A program made the position numbers and the translations under genes. This document shows positions 1 to 9,931 of a stretch of DNA of 64,000 nucleotides, one piece after another. The stretch comes from Macrococcus lamae (GTDB lineage Bacteria > Bacillota > Bacilli > Staphylococcales > Staphylococcaceae): assembly GCF_004359545.1 (NCBI RefSeq), contig NZ_SCWB01000013.1, forward strand, positions 1-64,000, given 5' to 3'. Every line of letters starts with the position of its first letter. Position 1 is the first letter of the stretch. Under the pieces are notes generated by a model that was given only the letters and a program-made list of their open reading frames with translations, had not been told where the DNA came from and searched no databases.

Positions 1-271
1 CCTTTGTATTGGATTTGGATGTGTATTACTACCTCCAACCATTATAAAGGACTTTTTTTGTACAGAAAATAAATTTTTAGAATATTCCATTTAAAACCGT
101 AGGTTGAAATATTTTTATGCAACACTAGTGATTCAGAATATTTAATATATACGTTTCACTTTCTAGCACAGTTAAATTATTTTTTAATTTTGTCGTGCTC
201 TATGTTTATATCTTTTAAAAAAGGCTATTAGTATAAAAATGATACTAAAAACTAAATATAAAGGAGTGGGC
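1..271. other. AT-rich edge region without a supported gene
   Basis: This stretch is strongly AT-rich. I see no convincing gene in it. A minus-strand reading frame opens with ATG at 42 and runs off the left edge (14 codons), but it lacks a ribosome-binding site. A loose dyad AGCAC/GTGCT (165-169 with 193-197) encloses an AT-rich core and could be a regulatory site. The last 11 bases carry the ribosome-binding site of the next gene. Confidence 0.4.
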
Positions 272-490
272 ATGATGCCAACAATTTTATTAAAAGCATC
301 TCATCCAACTTCATATGTAAACGACACAAAATTTCAATTGATAGACGAAAAAGAGAAGTATATTTGTTTAAATTCATATAGAGACCAATCTAAAGCGGTC
401 GCTAAGAAGACTAACAAATCACATGTCATTAAGCTAGAATTCATTTATCCGGATGAGTATACTGAGACTATCGTTATGAAAGCAGATTAA
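272..490 (+). CDS. Hypothetical small protein (72 aa)
   Basis: I do not recognise this protein. The reading frame is open from 239, but the Shine-Dalgarno AAGGAG at 261-266 places the start at ATG 272 (or 275), giving about 72 residues. The product is charged, lysine-rich and has no signal peptide or membrane segment. It contains a motif reading KEKYICLNSYRDQSKA, followed by a C-terminal beta-rich part. It stands alone, convergent with the acyltransferase gene, and shares a bidirectional terminator with it. Good ribosome-binding site and terminator placement argue that it is real. Confidence 0.6.
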   Translation: MMPTILLKASHPTSYVNDTKFQLIDEKEKYICLNSYRDQSKAVAKKTNKSHVIKLEFIYPDEYTETIVMKAD

Positions 491-520
491 AAAAGCATCG
501 GAATTTTCCGATGCTTTTTC
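488..520. terminator. Bidirectional intrinsic terminator
   Basis: The stem AAAGCATCGGAA / TTCCGATGCTTT is flanked by A and T runs on both sides, so it can stop transcription from the small protein gene on the plus strand and the acyltransferase gene on the minus strand. Confidence 0.8.
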
Positions 521-526
521 CATTGA

Positions 527-1135
527 TTAATTTTTTTGTTCCAGGTCGTCACTTAACCGTTTCATTCTAGTTTCCAGTTCTGCAGTAATCTTATCAATTG
601 CTTCACTTTTCTTGTGATCTGCGAGAAAAACTTCAGGGATAATCGGCTCACCGAATTTGATATAAGTTTTAGCCCCCGGTTTAAACAGTGCTTTAAACGT
701 AGATACGCCTTTATAACTTGCAGGGATAATGGGAGCTTTTGCAAGAACAGCAATAGTCGCTGCTCCCCGTTTCACTGGAGCACCTGCCTGTCTTGAACCA
801 GCCGGAAACATGCCGATTGTTTTTCCTTGATTCAATAATTTGACAGGGATTTTTAATGTCGATGGACCAGGATTTTCACGATTGACTGGAAAGGCATTCG
901 TATTCGTGAAGAACCATTTCAGTAATTTATTTTTAAATAATTCCTGCTTCGCCATATAATTGATTTCATTCGGATAAACAGCAACTGCCAGTATAACAAT
1001 TTCAACCATACTGTTGTGAGTACACGTTACAACGTAGCGCGAATCAGCAGGTAGATATTTTTTATCGATTACTTTAACTTTCCTCAGTAATACTTTCAAC
1101 ACAAAATATAATATGGACGCTATCGGCTTATACAT
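527..1135 (-). CDS. PlsC-like 1-acylglycerol-3-phosphate acyltransferase family protein
   Basis: Membrane-associated acyltransferase of the LPLAT/PlsC superfamily, 202 aa, expected to acylate a lysophospholipid or related acceptor at the cytoplasmic face. A hydrophobic N-terminus (residues 1-20) precedes the catalytic HX4D-type block, here THNSMVE near residue 40, so the usual Asp is Glu. Block III (EGTRS in the family) reads FPAGSRQAG. The order of blocks and the overall length fit the family. ATG at 1135 follows AGGGGTG. Both altered motifs suggest a divergent substrate or weak activity. A protein of this family next to an htrA gene is also found in staphylococci, from memory. Confidence 0.75.
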   Translation of the reverse strand: MYKPIASILYFVLKVLLRKVKVIDKKYLPADSRYVVTCTHNSMVEIVILAVAVYPNEINYMAKQELFKNKLLKWFFTNTNAFPVNRENPGPSTLKIPVKLLNQGKTIGMFPAGSRQAGAPVKRGAATIAVLAKAPIIPASYKGVSTFKALFKPGAKTYIKFGEPIIPEVFLADHKKSEAIDKITAELETRMKRLSDDLEQKN

Positions 1136-1298
1136 TGAGACACCCCTATTTCAACAATCTTTTATTACGTTTATATTTTAACATAGCGTCAATAAAGATA
1201 AGAGATAATTTTATTTGATTTTCATTATATTTTCATAATCAAATGTTAAAAATAGTTATCAGCAATTTAAAGAAGAAACGTTAAATGGAGGTAAAGAT

Positions 1299-2510
1299 AT
1301 GACTATTAATGAAGAACAAGAACATATACAGAAAGCCTTGCACCCGACACCATCCGCTCCCGTGAAAAGAAAAAGTGTGTTCCCCTACGCTCTGCTTGGT
1401 GGTGTTCTCGGCTCAGTGCTAACTGTCGGAGCCATGCAATTACCACTGTTAGATCAACATAACGACAATGCAGGTACCGTCACGACAGTAAACGATAGTA
1501 AAGACAGTTATAATGTGTCGAAAACTTCTAATCAGAAGAATCTTGCAGATATGATCGATCAAATTTCTCCAGCTATTGTTGGTGTTATCAATATGCAGAA
1601 AGCTGACAGCAGCAATCCTTTTGCACCCGCTCAAAGTAAGGAACAGGAAACAGGGACAGGCTCTGGTGTCATCTATCAGGCAGATAACAATGCTTCTTAT
1701 ATCGTAACGAACAATCACGTTGTAGAAGGTGCAACAAACATTAAAGTTCAGCTCTCAACCGGAAAACAATACGATGCAGAACTGATAGGTACAGATGCAC
1801 TGACAGATATCGCCGTATTGAAAGTAAATAATCAGCTGAATATTAAACCTGTGACTTTCGGTGATTCATCAGGCATCAGAACCGGTGATACTGTATATGC
1901 TATCGGTAATCCACTTGGCCTTGACTTTGCTAACAGCGTGACAGAAGGGATTGTCAGCGCTAAAGAACGGACAATGGATGTTTCAACGTCAGCTGGAACT
2001 TCTTCTGTTAAAGCGATTCAGACAGATGCGGCCATCAATCCGGGTAATTCAGGCGGTGCTTTATTAAATGCCGGAGGACAATTGATTGGTATCAATTCAA
2101 TGAAAATTTCTTCAACAGAAGTAGAAGGTATCGGTTTCGCTATCCCATCGAATGACGTTAAGACGATTATTGAACAGATCGTCAAAAACGGTAAAGTCAT
2201 TAGACCATATATGGGCCTTGCGTTAACAAGCGCTGATTCTATACCGACACAATATTTAAATGAACTCGGAATCGATTCAAATAAAGGCGTCATTGTTGCT
2301 CAGACAGACGATTATGCAGGAAAAGTGTTTGATGAAGGTGACTTAATTACTGAAGTAGATGGAGAAAAAGTTGCTTCAGACAGTGAGCTTAAATCTTATA
2401 TTTATCAGAACAAAAAAGCAGGTGACACTGTTAAATTTACGATTATAAGAGACGGCAGCACAAAAGAAGTAGAACTCACACTGCGCAGTACAAAAGATCA
2501 AACTAACTAA
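1299..2510 (+). CDS. htrA: HtrA/DegP-like membrane-anchored serine protease
   Basis: Trypsin-like protease for quality control of exported proteins, anchored outside the membrane. Residues 1-27 are cytoplasmic, a membrane segment spans about 28-50, and a low-complexity linker follows. The catalytic triad is His140 (TNNHVVEG), Asp170 (LTDIAVL) and Ser251 (GNSGGALL). A C-terminal PDZ domain covers about 300-395 (RPYMGLAL onward). The length of 403 residues is normal for this Gram-positive group. ATG 1299 has GGAGG eight bases upstream. The gene is monocistronic between its own promoter region and a terminator. Confidence 0.93.
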   Translation: MTINEEQEHIQKALHPTPSAPVKRKSVFPYALLGGVLGSVLTVGAMQLPLLDQHNDNAGTVTTVNDSKDSYNVSKTSNQKNLADMIDQISPAIVGVINMQKADSSNPFAPAQSKEQETGTGSGVIYQADNNASYIVTNNHVVEGATNIKVQLSTGKQYDAELIGTDALTDIAVLKVNNQLNIKPVTFGDSSGIRTGDTVYAIGNPLGLDFANSVTEGIVSAKERTMDVSTSAGTSSVKAIQTDAAINPGNSGGALLNAGGQLIGINSMKISSTEVEGIGFAIPSNDVKTIIEQIVKNGKVIRPYMGLALTSADSIPTQYLNELGIDSNKGVIVAQTDDYAGKVFDEGDLITEVDGEKVASDSELKSYIYQNKKAGDTVKFTIIRDGSTKEVELTLRSTKDQTN

Positions 2511-2517
2511 AGACCAG

Positions 2518-2554
2518 CAAAAAGAGCAGATGCATTTGCATCTGCTCTCTTTTT
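2518..2554. terminator. Bidirectional terminator after htrA
   Basis: The stem AGAGCAGATGCA / TGCATCTGCTCT is preceded by an A run and followed by TTTTT. It serves htrA on the plus strand and the TPM gene on the minus strand. Confidence 0.8.
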
Positions 2555-3422
2555 AGAAGCCTCGTCCAGCACCGCCGCCGCCGAAACCGCCGCCGCCAAA
2601 TCCACCACCGAAGCCGCCGCCATCTCCGAATCCTCCTGAAGAGAATCCGCCGGATGAAAATCCGCCGCCTGTCGGGAAGAAGATGACTGGTCCTAAACCG
2701 CCTCTTCTACGACCACGTGGACCGCCACCGCCGCCTCCTCTAAAGAAGATAGAGAAGATGAGATACAGGAAGAACAGTGTAATCAATATTTGGAAGACAC
2801 TGAAAGAACCCCCTGTCGACTGTGGCTGCATCGGTTCATCACGTGTGAATTTACTGCCATCATAACCATAAGAGTCAGCAATTTCCTGCCAAACTGCTTT
2901 GTAGAGCTTAGTCATTGCCTGACCATACAGCTGCTTTGATTCAGCACTCTGGCCTTTAGGATCTGCTGCAACTGCCTGACGTAAATCGGGCATGGCATAC
3001 TGGTCAATCAGCGCACCGACTTTAGCATCGTTCAGTACGCCTTCAAGTCCGTAACCGACCTGCACTTCTACACCTCGGTTTCTAAATTCATTACCATTAT
3101 CCAGGTTCAGCAGAATGACAATTCCATTATCCTTATCTTTCTGACCGACACCATATTCACGACCCGCACGAAGTGCATAATCGCCGCGGTTCTCCTGACC
3201 TATTGAAGGCATAGTCATCAATAGGATTTCTGCAGTCGTACCTTGCTCCAGCCGTTCACCCAGCTCATTGATCTCTGACACTTGAGTGCCGGACAATAAT
3301 GATGCGTTGTCCTGTGTGTATACAGGTTTTTTAAGCTTAGGTAGAGGTTCAGCTGCATTCGCCCCGTTCAGCGGTAACAAAGCACTGACTAAAATCGCGA
3401 AGATTAACGCGATTTTATTCAT
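2553..3422 (-). CDS. TPM-domain (YgcG-type) secreted/membrane protein with glycine-rich tail
   Basis: 289 aa. A signal peptide (residues 1-24, ending in ANAAEP) leads into a TPM domain at about 30-170, with the typical start YTQDNASLLSG and the motif GYGLEGVLND. A membrane segment at about 206-226 (FQILITLFFLYLIFSIFF) follows, then an extended glycine-rich tail (GGFGGGFGGGG type). TPM proteins of this kind are commonly encoded next to LemA and are thought to act at the membrane, but their substrate is not settled. The gene overlaps lemA by one base (TAATG), so the two are translationally coupled. Confidence 0.85.
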   Translation of the reverse strand: MNKIALIFAILVSALLPLNGANAAEPLPKLKKPVYTQDNASLLSGTQVSEINELGERLEQGTTAEILLMTMPSIGQENRGDYALRAGREYGVGQKDKDNGIVILLNLDNGNEFRNRGVEVQVGYGLEGVLNDAKVGALIDQYAMPDLRQAVAADPKGQSAESKQLYGQAMTKLYKAVWQEIADSYGYDGSKFTRDEPMQPQSTGGSFSVFQILITLFFLYLIFSIFFRGGGGGGPRGRRRGGLGPVIFFPTGGGFSSGGFSSGGFGDGGGFGGGFGGGGFGGGGAGRGF

Positions 3423-4018
3423 TAATTATTGTCCTTTTTATCTGAGTTGAAATCAACATTCGGTGCATTTTGTGCAGCACTATCTGCTTTAAAGTAATCT
3501 TTCTCATCAAATCCTGTGATACCAGCGATGATGCTGCCAGGAAAACGTTTGACGACTTTATTATAGTCAGTCACGACATCATTATAGTCACGACGCGCTA
3601 CAGCGATACGGTTCTCTGTACCAGCAAGTTCATCGCGCAGTCCAGTGAACTGTGTATCTGCTTTCAGTTCAGGATATGCTTCACTGATAGCAATCAAACG
3701 GCCTAACGCTGAAGTCATCTCTGCATTGGCTTGAGATTTCTCTTCGATTGATCCGTTCTGAGTTGCTCCTGCTAATTTAGAACGTGCATCCGCTACAGAT
3801 TTAAAGACATCTTCTTCATGTTTTGCGTAGCCTTTCACTGTTTCTACCAAGTTAGGAATTAAGTCAAGACGTCTCTGTAAGTTCGTATCGATATTAGCCT
3901 CAGCTTTTTCGACATCCTGCTCAAGATCAACCAGTCTGTTATATGGACCGATCATCATACTTCCCAGTAATAATAAGACACCTACAATTGCAATAATAGG
4001 TATTAAAAGTTTTCTCAT
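3422..4018 (-). CDS. lemA: LemA family protein
   Basis: 198 aa. A single N-terminal membrane segment (residues 5-24) is followed by a long helical domain with LemA signatures: YNRLVDLEQDVEKAEANID, then the conserved QRRLDLIPNLVETVKGYAKHE block and the YNDVVTDYNKVVKRFPG block near residue 150. The family's biochemical role is unknown. It is regularly paired with TPM proteins, as here. AAAGGAG lies upstream of the ATG at 4018. This is the first gene of a two-gene operon. Confidence 0.88.
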   Translation of the reverse strand: MRKLLIPIIAIVGVLLLLGSMMIGPYNRLVDLEQDVEKAEANIDTNLQRRLDLIPNLVETVKGYAKHEEDVFKSVADARSKLAGATQNGSIEEKSQANAEMTSALGRLIAISEAYPELKADTQFTGLRDELAGTENRIAVARRDYNDVVTDYNKVVKRFPGSIIAGITGFDEKDYFKADSAAQNAPNVDFNSDKKDNN

Positions 4019-4066
4019 GTAGTTTGCTCCTTTATTATTTAATAGTCTACCTTATACACACTACCC

Positions 4067-4092
4067 AAAAAAGATTGGTTTTAACCAATCTT
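4067..4092 (-). terminator. tyrS terminator
   Basis: A perfect stem AAGATTGGTT / AACCAATCTT closed by a two-base loop is followed on the minus strand by TTTTTT, just downstream of the tyrS stop codon. Confidence 0.8.
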
Positions 4093-4096
4093 GACG

Positions 4097-5365
<1,269 letters not shown>

Positions 5366-5385
5366 TCAATGTGATTACTTAATGA

Positions 5386-5602
5386 AAATAAAAAAGCACC
5401 GATACGTCGAAACGTAAGGGTGCTTGAATGCACGGTACCACCATACTTATGATTGCTCATCACTTGTCCGATGAAACGGTCATCGTCCGTCAGACTGTTC
5501 TGTAAGGTGTATTCATAAATGTTATTTCATCAGTTTCCAGCACCACTGACTCTCTTTAGAAATTCATCATTTATTACTTGTCCTTTAGTCTGAACACTAT
5601 AT
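5386..5602 (-). promoter_or_regulatory. T-box leader of tyrS
   Basis: Reading on the minus strand, the leader begins with a specifier-stem sequence (GAGAGTCAGTGGTGCTGG) and carries a tyrosine codon TAC (5509-5511) inside GAATACACC. It then has the T-box core TGGTGGTACCGTG (5431-5443), and ends in the terminator AAGCACC...GGTGCTTTTTT (5390-5425). This architecture senses uncharged tRNA-Tyr and favours the antiterminator when tyrosine is short. A possible -10 (TATAGT) lies at 5596-5601 with a poor -35. The leader fills almost all of the 333-base gap between tyrS and the PBP gene. Confidence 0.92.
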
Positions 5603-5686
5603 AATTATGTTATTAGTTTAATGTTTCACTTCAACTACGTCAAGTGTCTTGATATGATATACTTTAAATAATGTGGGAGGCTGTAA

Positions 5687-8107
5687 ATGGCAAATTATAA
5701 GCAAATTTCTTCTCGGGCGAAGAATACATACACTAGTAGTAAAACAAGGTTGAAATCCATTGATTGGACGCCTTATGTCATCTTTCATACGATTTACCAT
5801 ACAGCAGCAAATGTCTTTTTCTTCTTTATTATACTGACGATTCTGCTGATTTCGCTGCTATCGGGCTTTGGGGCCGGTTATTTTGCTGCACTGGTCAAAG
5901 ATCAGCCAGTACAAAGTGACGCCGCGCTGAAGAAATCTTTGAATCAGATGACAGAAAGTACAACTGTCTACTTTGGCACAGGTCAGTCACTAGGCAGCTT
6001 AAATGCAGATACACAGAGACAGGTTGTGGATTACAAGAATATCAATCCTCATATCGTTGATGCACTGGTAGCAACAGAAGATGAATACTTCTATGAACAT
6101 AACGGTATTGTACCTAAAGCCTTCATTAGAGCATCAGCACAGGAAATTCTAGGTGCTAGTTCTACTTCCGGCGGCAGTACACTGACTCAGCAGCTGATAA
6201 AAAATCAGCTGTTATCCAATGAAACGTCATTTGAACGTAAAGCGAAGGAAATGCTGTTGTCATTCCGTGTTGAAAAGTCACTGACTAAAAATGAAATTAT
6301 GTCTGCATATTTGAACGTCGTCAGTTTCGGGCGTAATACAAATGGTCAGAATGTGGCAGGTATTGAAGCAGCAGCACGCGGTGTTTTCGGAAAACACGCG
6401 AAAGACCTAAATATTGCACAAAGTGCATTTCTTGCTGGACTCCCTCAAAATCCTTACACTTATACACCATTTATGACTAATGGCAGTTTAAAGAGCGACG
6501 AAGAACTGAGCTATGGATTCAATCGACAGCAGTACGTACTGACAAGAATGCTCCAGGAAAAGAAAATCACTCAGAAAGAATATGATCAGGCTAAAAGGTT
6601 TAATTTGAAAAAATCATTCGAGGAACGTGTCGCAACACCAGCAGATAAATATCCATTCCTGATTGAAGAGGTAGAACGTCGTGCGATTGATATCATGAAG
6701 TACATTCTCGCTGAACAGGACGGAATCTCCAAACAGGAAATCAATGAAACACCTGTGTTGAACGATAAATATAGCCAAAAAGCAGACCGTGCTCTAAGAA
6801 ACGAAGGTTATTCAATCGATACGACCGTCAACAAGAAAATCTTTGATGTGATGGATGAAATTAAAAGTAATCCAAATTATTATTCATATGATAGACAAGT
6901 ACAATTGAATGGTAAGATGAAGACACTTCAGCACGAGGTCGGAGTAATGCTGAAAGAAAACAAGACCGGTAAAATATTAGCATTTGTCGGTGGTCGCAAC
7001 CATGATAAATCACAGAATAATCATGCCACACAGACAAAACGCTCTCCCGGTTCTACGATGAAACCGCTGCTGACATATGCGCCAGCAGTTGAATATGGTG
7101 TTATCACGCCTGAAACAGTGCTGTTTGATAAAAAGTTTGATATTAACGGTTATTCACCGGAAAACTATGCGCGGAAAGAATATAATCAAGTGACAGCAAG
7201 AATTGCTCTTGAGAACTCATTCAACTTAAGTACGCTCCGACTCTATTCAGGAATACAGGACAGACAACCGTGGAATTTCCTTGAAAAGATGCATATGAAC
7301 ATTCCATATACAGAAAAGTCGAACTTATCATTGCCGCTTGGTGCGACAGATATCACACTTGAAGATGATGTCGATGGCTTTTCAACGTTTGCTAATAAAG
7401 GGAACTATCAGGAAAGCTATCTTATCGAAACGATCCGTTCCAGAGACGGTAAAGTCATCTATCAGCATAAAGCAAGACCAGAACGTGTTTTCAGTAATGC
7501 GACGGCATATATTATGACAGATATGCTAAAAGGCGTCCTGGATACGGGAAGTGCTTATCAGTTAAAAGGGGCATTTCAGTATAACCAGCAGTGGGCAGGA
7601 AAAACTGGAACAGCTCAGGATGCAACCGACAGCTTATTCGTTGGCTTTAACCCTGTTGTGACAATGGGTATATGGATGGGCTATGATAAGCCGACAACCT
7701 TTGATGAAGAAAATCATTACCAGCTGACTTTATGGCGTGACATCGTCAATGCAGCAACAGCGGTAGATCAGAAACAGATGGGTGTCGATAAGCAGTTCGA
7801 ACAGCCTGCTTCAGTAATAACAGAAGAAATCTGTCAGTTCACAAACAGCAGAAAAGGAACTTGTGAACCTGGAGAACCGGTCAAAGCAAGTCTTGTCTCT
7901 AATCAAACCGATGTATCACAGAAAACATTGAAATCGCAATCAGTGCTGGACCGCCTAGGTATCAGACTGGATGGTAAAACAGGAGATAAGGTTTCAGTGA
8001 AACGGCCAGTGGCTGACTCTTTCCCTGAATTATCCGGAGTCAATACATCTGGTGCGAAAGACAATAAAAAAGAGACACCGGCAACAATAACGAATGCCAA
8101 TCAATAA
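5687..8107 (+). CDS. Bifunctional class A penicillin-binding protein (transglycosylase/transpeptidase)
   Basis: Peptidoglycan polymerase and cross-linker, 806 aa, anchored by a membrane segment at about 42-66. The GT51 domain shows ATEDEYFYEHNG (catalytic Glu131) and GGSTLTQQLIKN (162-173). The transpeptidase domain shows the SxxK motif at Ser456 (GSTMKP), SxN at 511-513 (SFN) and KTG at 639-641 (GKTGTAQ). A hydrophilic, low-complexity tail follows residue 720. GGGAGG precedes ATG 5687. It is transcribed divergently from tyrS, the same neighbourhood as in other staphylococci. It could be named pbp1A-like; I do not assign a symbol. Confidence 0.92.
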   Translation: MANYKQISSRAKNTYTSSKTRLKSIDWTPYVIFHTIYHTAANVFFFFIILTILLISLLSGFGAGYFAALVKDQPVQSDAALKKSLNQMTESTTVYFGTGQSLGSLNADTQRQVVDYKNINPHIVDALVATEDEYFYEHNGIVPKAFIRASAQEILGASSTSGGSTLTQQLIKNQLLSNETSFERKAKEMLLSFRVEKSLTKNEIMSAYLNVVSFGRNTNGQNVAGIEAAARGVFGKHAKDLNIAQSAFLAGLPQNPYTYTPFMTNGSLKSDEELSYGFNRQQYVLTRMLQEKKITQKEYDQAKRFNLKKSFEERVATPADKYPFLIEEVERRAIDIMKYILAEQDGISKQEINETPVLNDKYSQKADRALRNEGYSIDTTVNKKIFDVMDEIKSNPNYYSYDRQVQLNGKMKTLQHEVGVMLKENKTGKILAFVGGRNHDKSQNNHATQTKRSPGSTMKPLLTYAPAVEYGVITPETVLFDKKFDINGYSPENYARKEYNQVTARIALENSFNLSTLRLYSGIQDRQPWNFLEKMHMNIPYTEKSNLSLPLGATDITLEDDVDGFSTFANKGNYQESYLIETIRSRDGKVIYQHKARPERVFSNATAYIMTDMLKGVLDTGSAYQLKGAFQYNQQWAGKTGTAQDATDSLFVGFNPVVTMGIWMGYDKPTTFDEENHYQLTLWRDIVNAATAVDQKQMGVDKQFEQPASVITEEICQFTNSRKGTCEPGEPVKASLVSNQTDVSQKTLKSQSVLDRLGIRLDGKTGDKVSVKRPVADSFPELSGVNTSGAKDNKKETPATITNANQ

Positions 8108-8143
8108 AAGAGGAAATCCTGTATAGGATTTCCTCTTTTATTT
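8105..8143. terminator. Bidirectional terminator between PBP and fhs
   Basis: The stem AAAGAGGAAATCCT / AGGATTTCCTCTTT with a short loop is followed by T residues on the plus strand and by a T run on the minus strand, so it can end both convergent genes. Confidence 0.82.
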
Positions 8144-8152
8144 CGGACTTTT

Positions 8153-9820
8153 CTAGAACAACCCGACTGCATTTCCATTGGCATCGATATCCATGTTGAG
8201 CGCAGCTGGTTGTTTCGGCAGGCCAGGCATAGTCATAATATCACCAGTCAGCGCGACAATGAATCCTGCTCCTGTTTTAGGAATCAGCTCCCGGATAGTG
8301 ATCTCAAAACCTGTAGGACGTCCAATTTTTTTAGGATCATCTGTAAATGAGTACTGAGTTTTCGCCATGCAGACAGGATAATTGTCCCAGCCGTTATCTT
8401 TAATAGTATTCAGCTGTTTTTTTGCACTGTCAGAAAAGACGACATTATCTCCGCCGTAGATTTTCTGAACGATTGTCCGGATTTTTTCTTCTACTGGCAG
8501 CTCCAGTTCATACAGTGGTTTGAAGTTCTGTTTCTCGGCCAACACTTCTTTCACTAGTCTCGCCAGTTCAACACCTCCGGCACCACCTTTTTTCCATACT
8601 TCCGTCAATGCCATTTTGATGTTACGGTCAGCACACCAGTTTCTGACAAAATCAACTTCTGCTTCTGTATCAGTTACAAAGGCATTGAGTGCGACTACCG
8701 GTTCCACTCCGAACTGTCTCAAATTCTCAAGATGTTTCTCTAAATTGACGATGCCTGCTTTTACGCCATCAACATTCTCTGCTTTCAACTGATCTTTCGC
8801 TACACCGCCGTGCATCTTCATTGCACGGATGGTTGCTACGACTACAATGGCAGCAGGTTCAAGCCCTGCACGTCCCGCTTTAATATCCATGAATTTCTCC
8901 GCACCGAGATCAGATCCGAAGCCGCTTTCTGTAACTACGATGTCTGCAAGACGACGTGCCGTATTCGTTGCAATGATGGAATTACAGCCGTGTGCAATAT
9001 TGGCAAATGGTCCGCCGTGGATTAATGCCGGTGTTCCTTCAATCGTCTGTACGAGGTTCGGTTTAATCGCATCTTTTAAAATGAGTGCAAGTGCGCCTTC
9101 TACCCCTAAGTCCTTGACCGTGACCGGTGATTTATCATACGTATAGCCAATGGTAATCTTCGCGATATTCTCTTTTAAGTCATGAATATCACGGGATAAA
9201 CAGAACACTGCCATAATTTCACTCGCAACTGTTATGTCAAAGCCATCTTCACGCGGCACACCTTTGAACGGTCCGCCGAGTCCGACAATCACTTCGCGCA
9301 GTGTGCGGTCATTCATATCCATCACTCGTTTCCATGTAATACGGCGGGGGTCTATATTCAATGGATTACCGTGATAAATATGATTATCGATGAATGCGGC
9401 TAGAGCATTGTTTGCTGTCGTGATGGCATGCAGGTCGCCATTGAAATGAAGATTGATTTCCTCCATCGGCAGCACTTGAGCATAACCCCCACCTGTTGCA
9501 CCTCCTTTCATGCCGAACACAGGACCAAGAGAAGGTTCCCGCAGTGCCACCATCACTTGATCACCGAGCTGTCTGAAAGCATCGCTCAGGCCGACAGTCA
9601 CTGTTGATTTTCCTTCTCCTGCGGGCGTCGGACTCATCGCAGTCACTAATACGACTTTACCTGAAGGCTTCGCATTAATTTTTGCTGTATCAATTTTTGC
9701 TTTATAGAAACCATAAGGTTCAACCGCTCCAAAAGGAATTCCTGCTTCTTCTGCAATAGAGCTAATCGGTCGGATTCTGGAACGCTTCGCAATTTCTAAA
9801 TCTGATAAATATTCAGTCAT
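8153..9820 (-). CDS. fhs: Formate–tetrahydrofolate ligase
   Basis: ATP-dependent synthesis of 10-formyl-THF from formate, supplying one-carbon units for purines and fMet-tRNA. The ATP-binding loop [11 protein letters not shown] lies near residues 65-75, and the family block [18 protein letters not shown] follows. The reading frame extends eight codons further upstream, but AAGGAG sits seven bases before the ATG at 9820. That gives 555 residues, the usual family length. The gene is monocistronic, in the conserved place beside acsA. Confidence 0.97.
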   Translation of the reverse strand: MTEYLSDLEIAKRSRIRPISSIAEEAGIPFGAVEPYGFYKAKIDTAKINAKPSGKVVLVTAMSPTPAGEGKSTVTVGLSDAFRQLGDQVMVALREPSLGPVFGMKGGATGGGYAQVLPMEEINLHFNGDLHAITTANNALAAFIDNHIYHGNPLNIDPRRITWKRVMDMNDRTLREVIVGLGGPFKGVPREDGFDITVASEIMAVFCLSRDIHDLKENIAKITIGYTYDKSPVTVKDLGVEGALALILKDAIKPNLVQTIEGTPALIHGGPFANIAHGCNSIIATNTARRLADIVVTESGFGSDLGAEKFMDIKAGRAGLEPAAIVVVATIRAMKMHGGVAKDQLKAENVDGVKAGIVNLEKHLENLRQFGVEPVVALNAFVTDTEAEVDFVRNWCADRNIKMALTEVWKKGGAGGVELARLVKEVLAEKQNFKPLYELELPVEEKIRTIVQKIYGGDNVVFSDSAKKQLNTIKDNGWDNYPVCMAKTQYSFTDDPKKIGRPTGFEITIRELIPKTGAGFIVALTGDIMTMPGLPKQPAALNMDIDANGNAVGLF

Positions 9821-9879
9821 CACCATTCTCCTTTTCTGAATCATTGTTGTATTTATTCATGTACTTTCAGACAAACTGA

Positions 9880-9904
9880 GACACCTTGGCACTGCCAAGG
9901 TGTC
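9880..9904 (-). terminator. Hairpin after acsA
   Basis: A perfect 11-bp stem GACACCTTGGC / GCCAAGGTGTC with a three-base loop lies just downstream of acsA. The following T content is modest, so termination may be partial and fhs could receive read-through. Confidence 0.6.
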
Positions 9905-9931
9905 ATACCTTTACAAGTAGTACTTATTTGA

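Noticed and set aside
1-42. Minus-strand frame starting ATG at 42 and reading MVGGSNTHPNPIQR off the left edge
   Set aside because: No ribosome-binding site before the ATG and only 14 codons visible; too little to call a gene.
1214-1243. Dyad TTTGATT...AATCAAA upstream of htrA
   Set aside because: AT-rich and short; could be chance, and no regulator suggests itself.
2683-2865. Plus-strand proline-rich frame opposite the TPM gene
   Set aside because: It is the reverse reading of the glycine-rich tail, with no ribosome-binding site.
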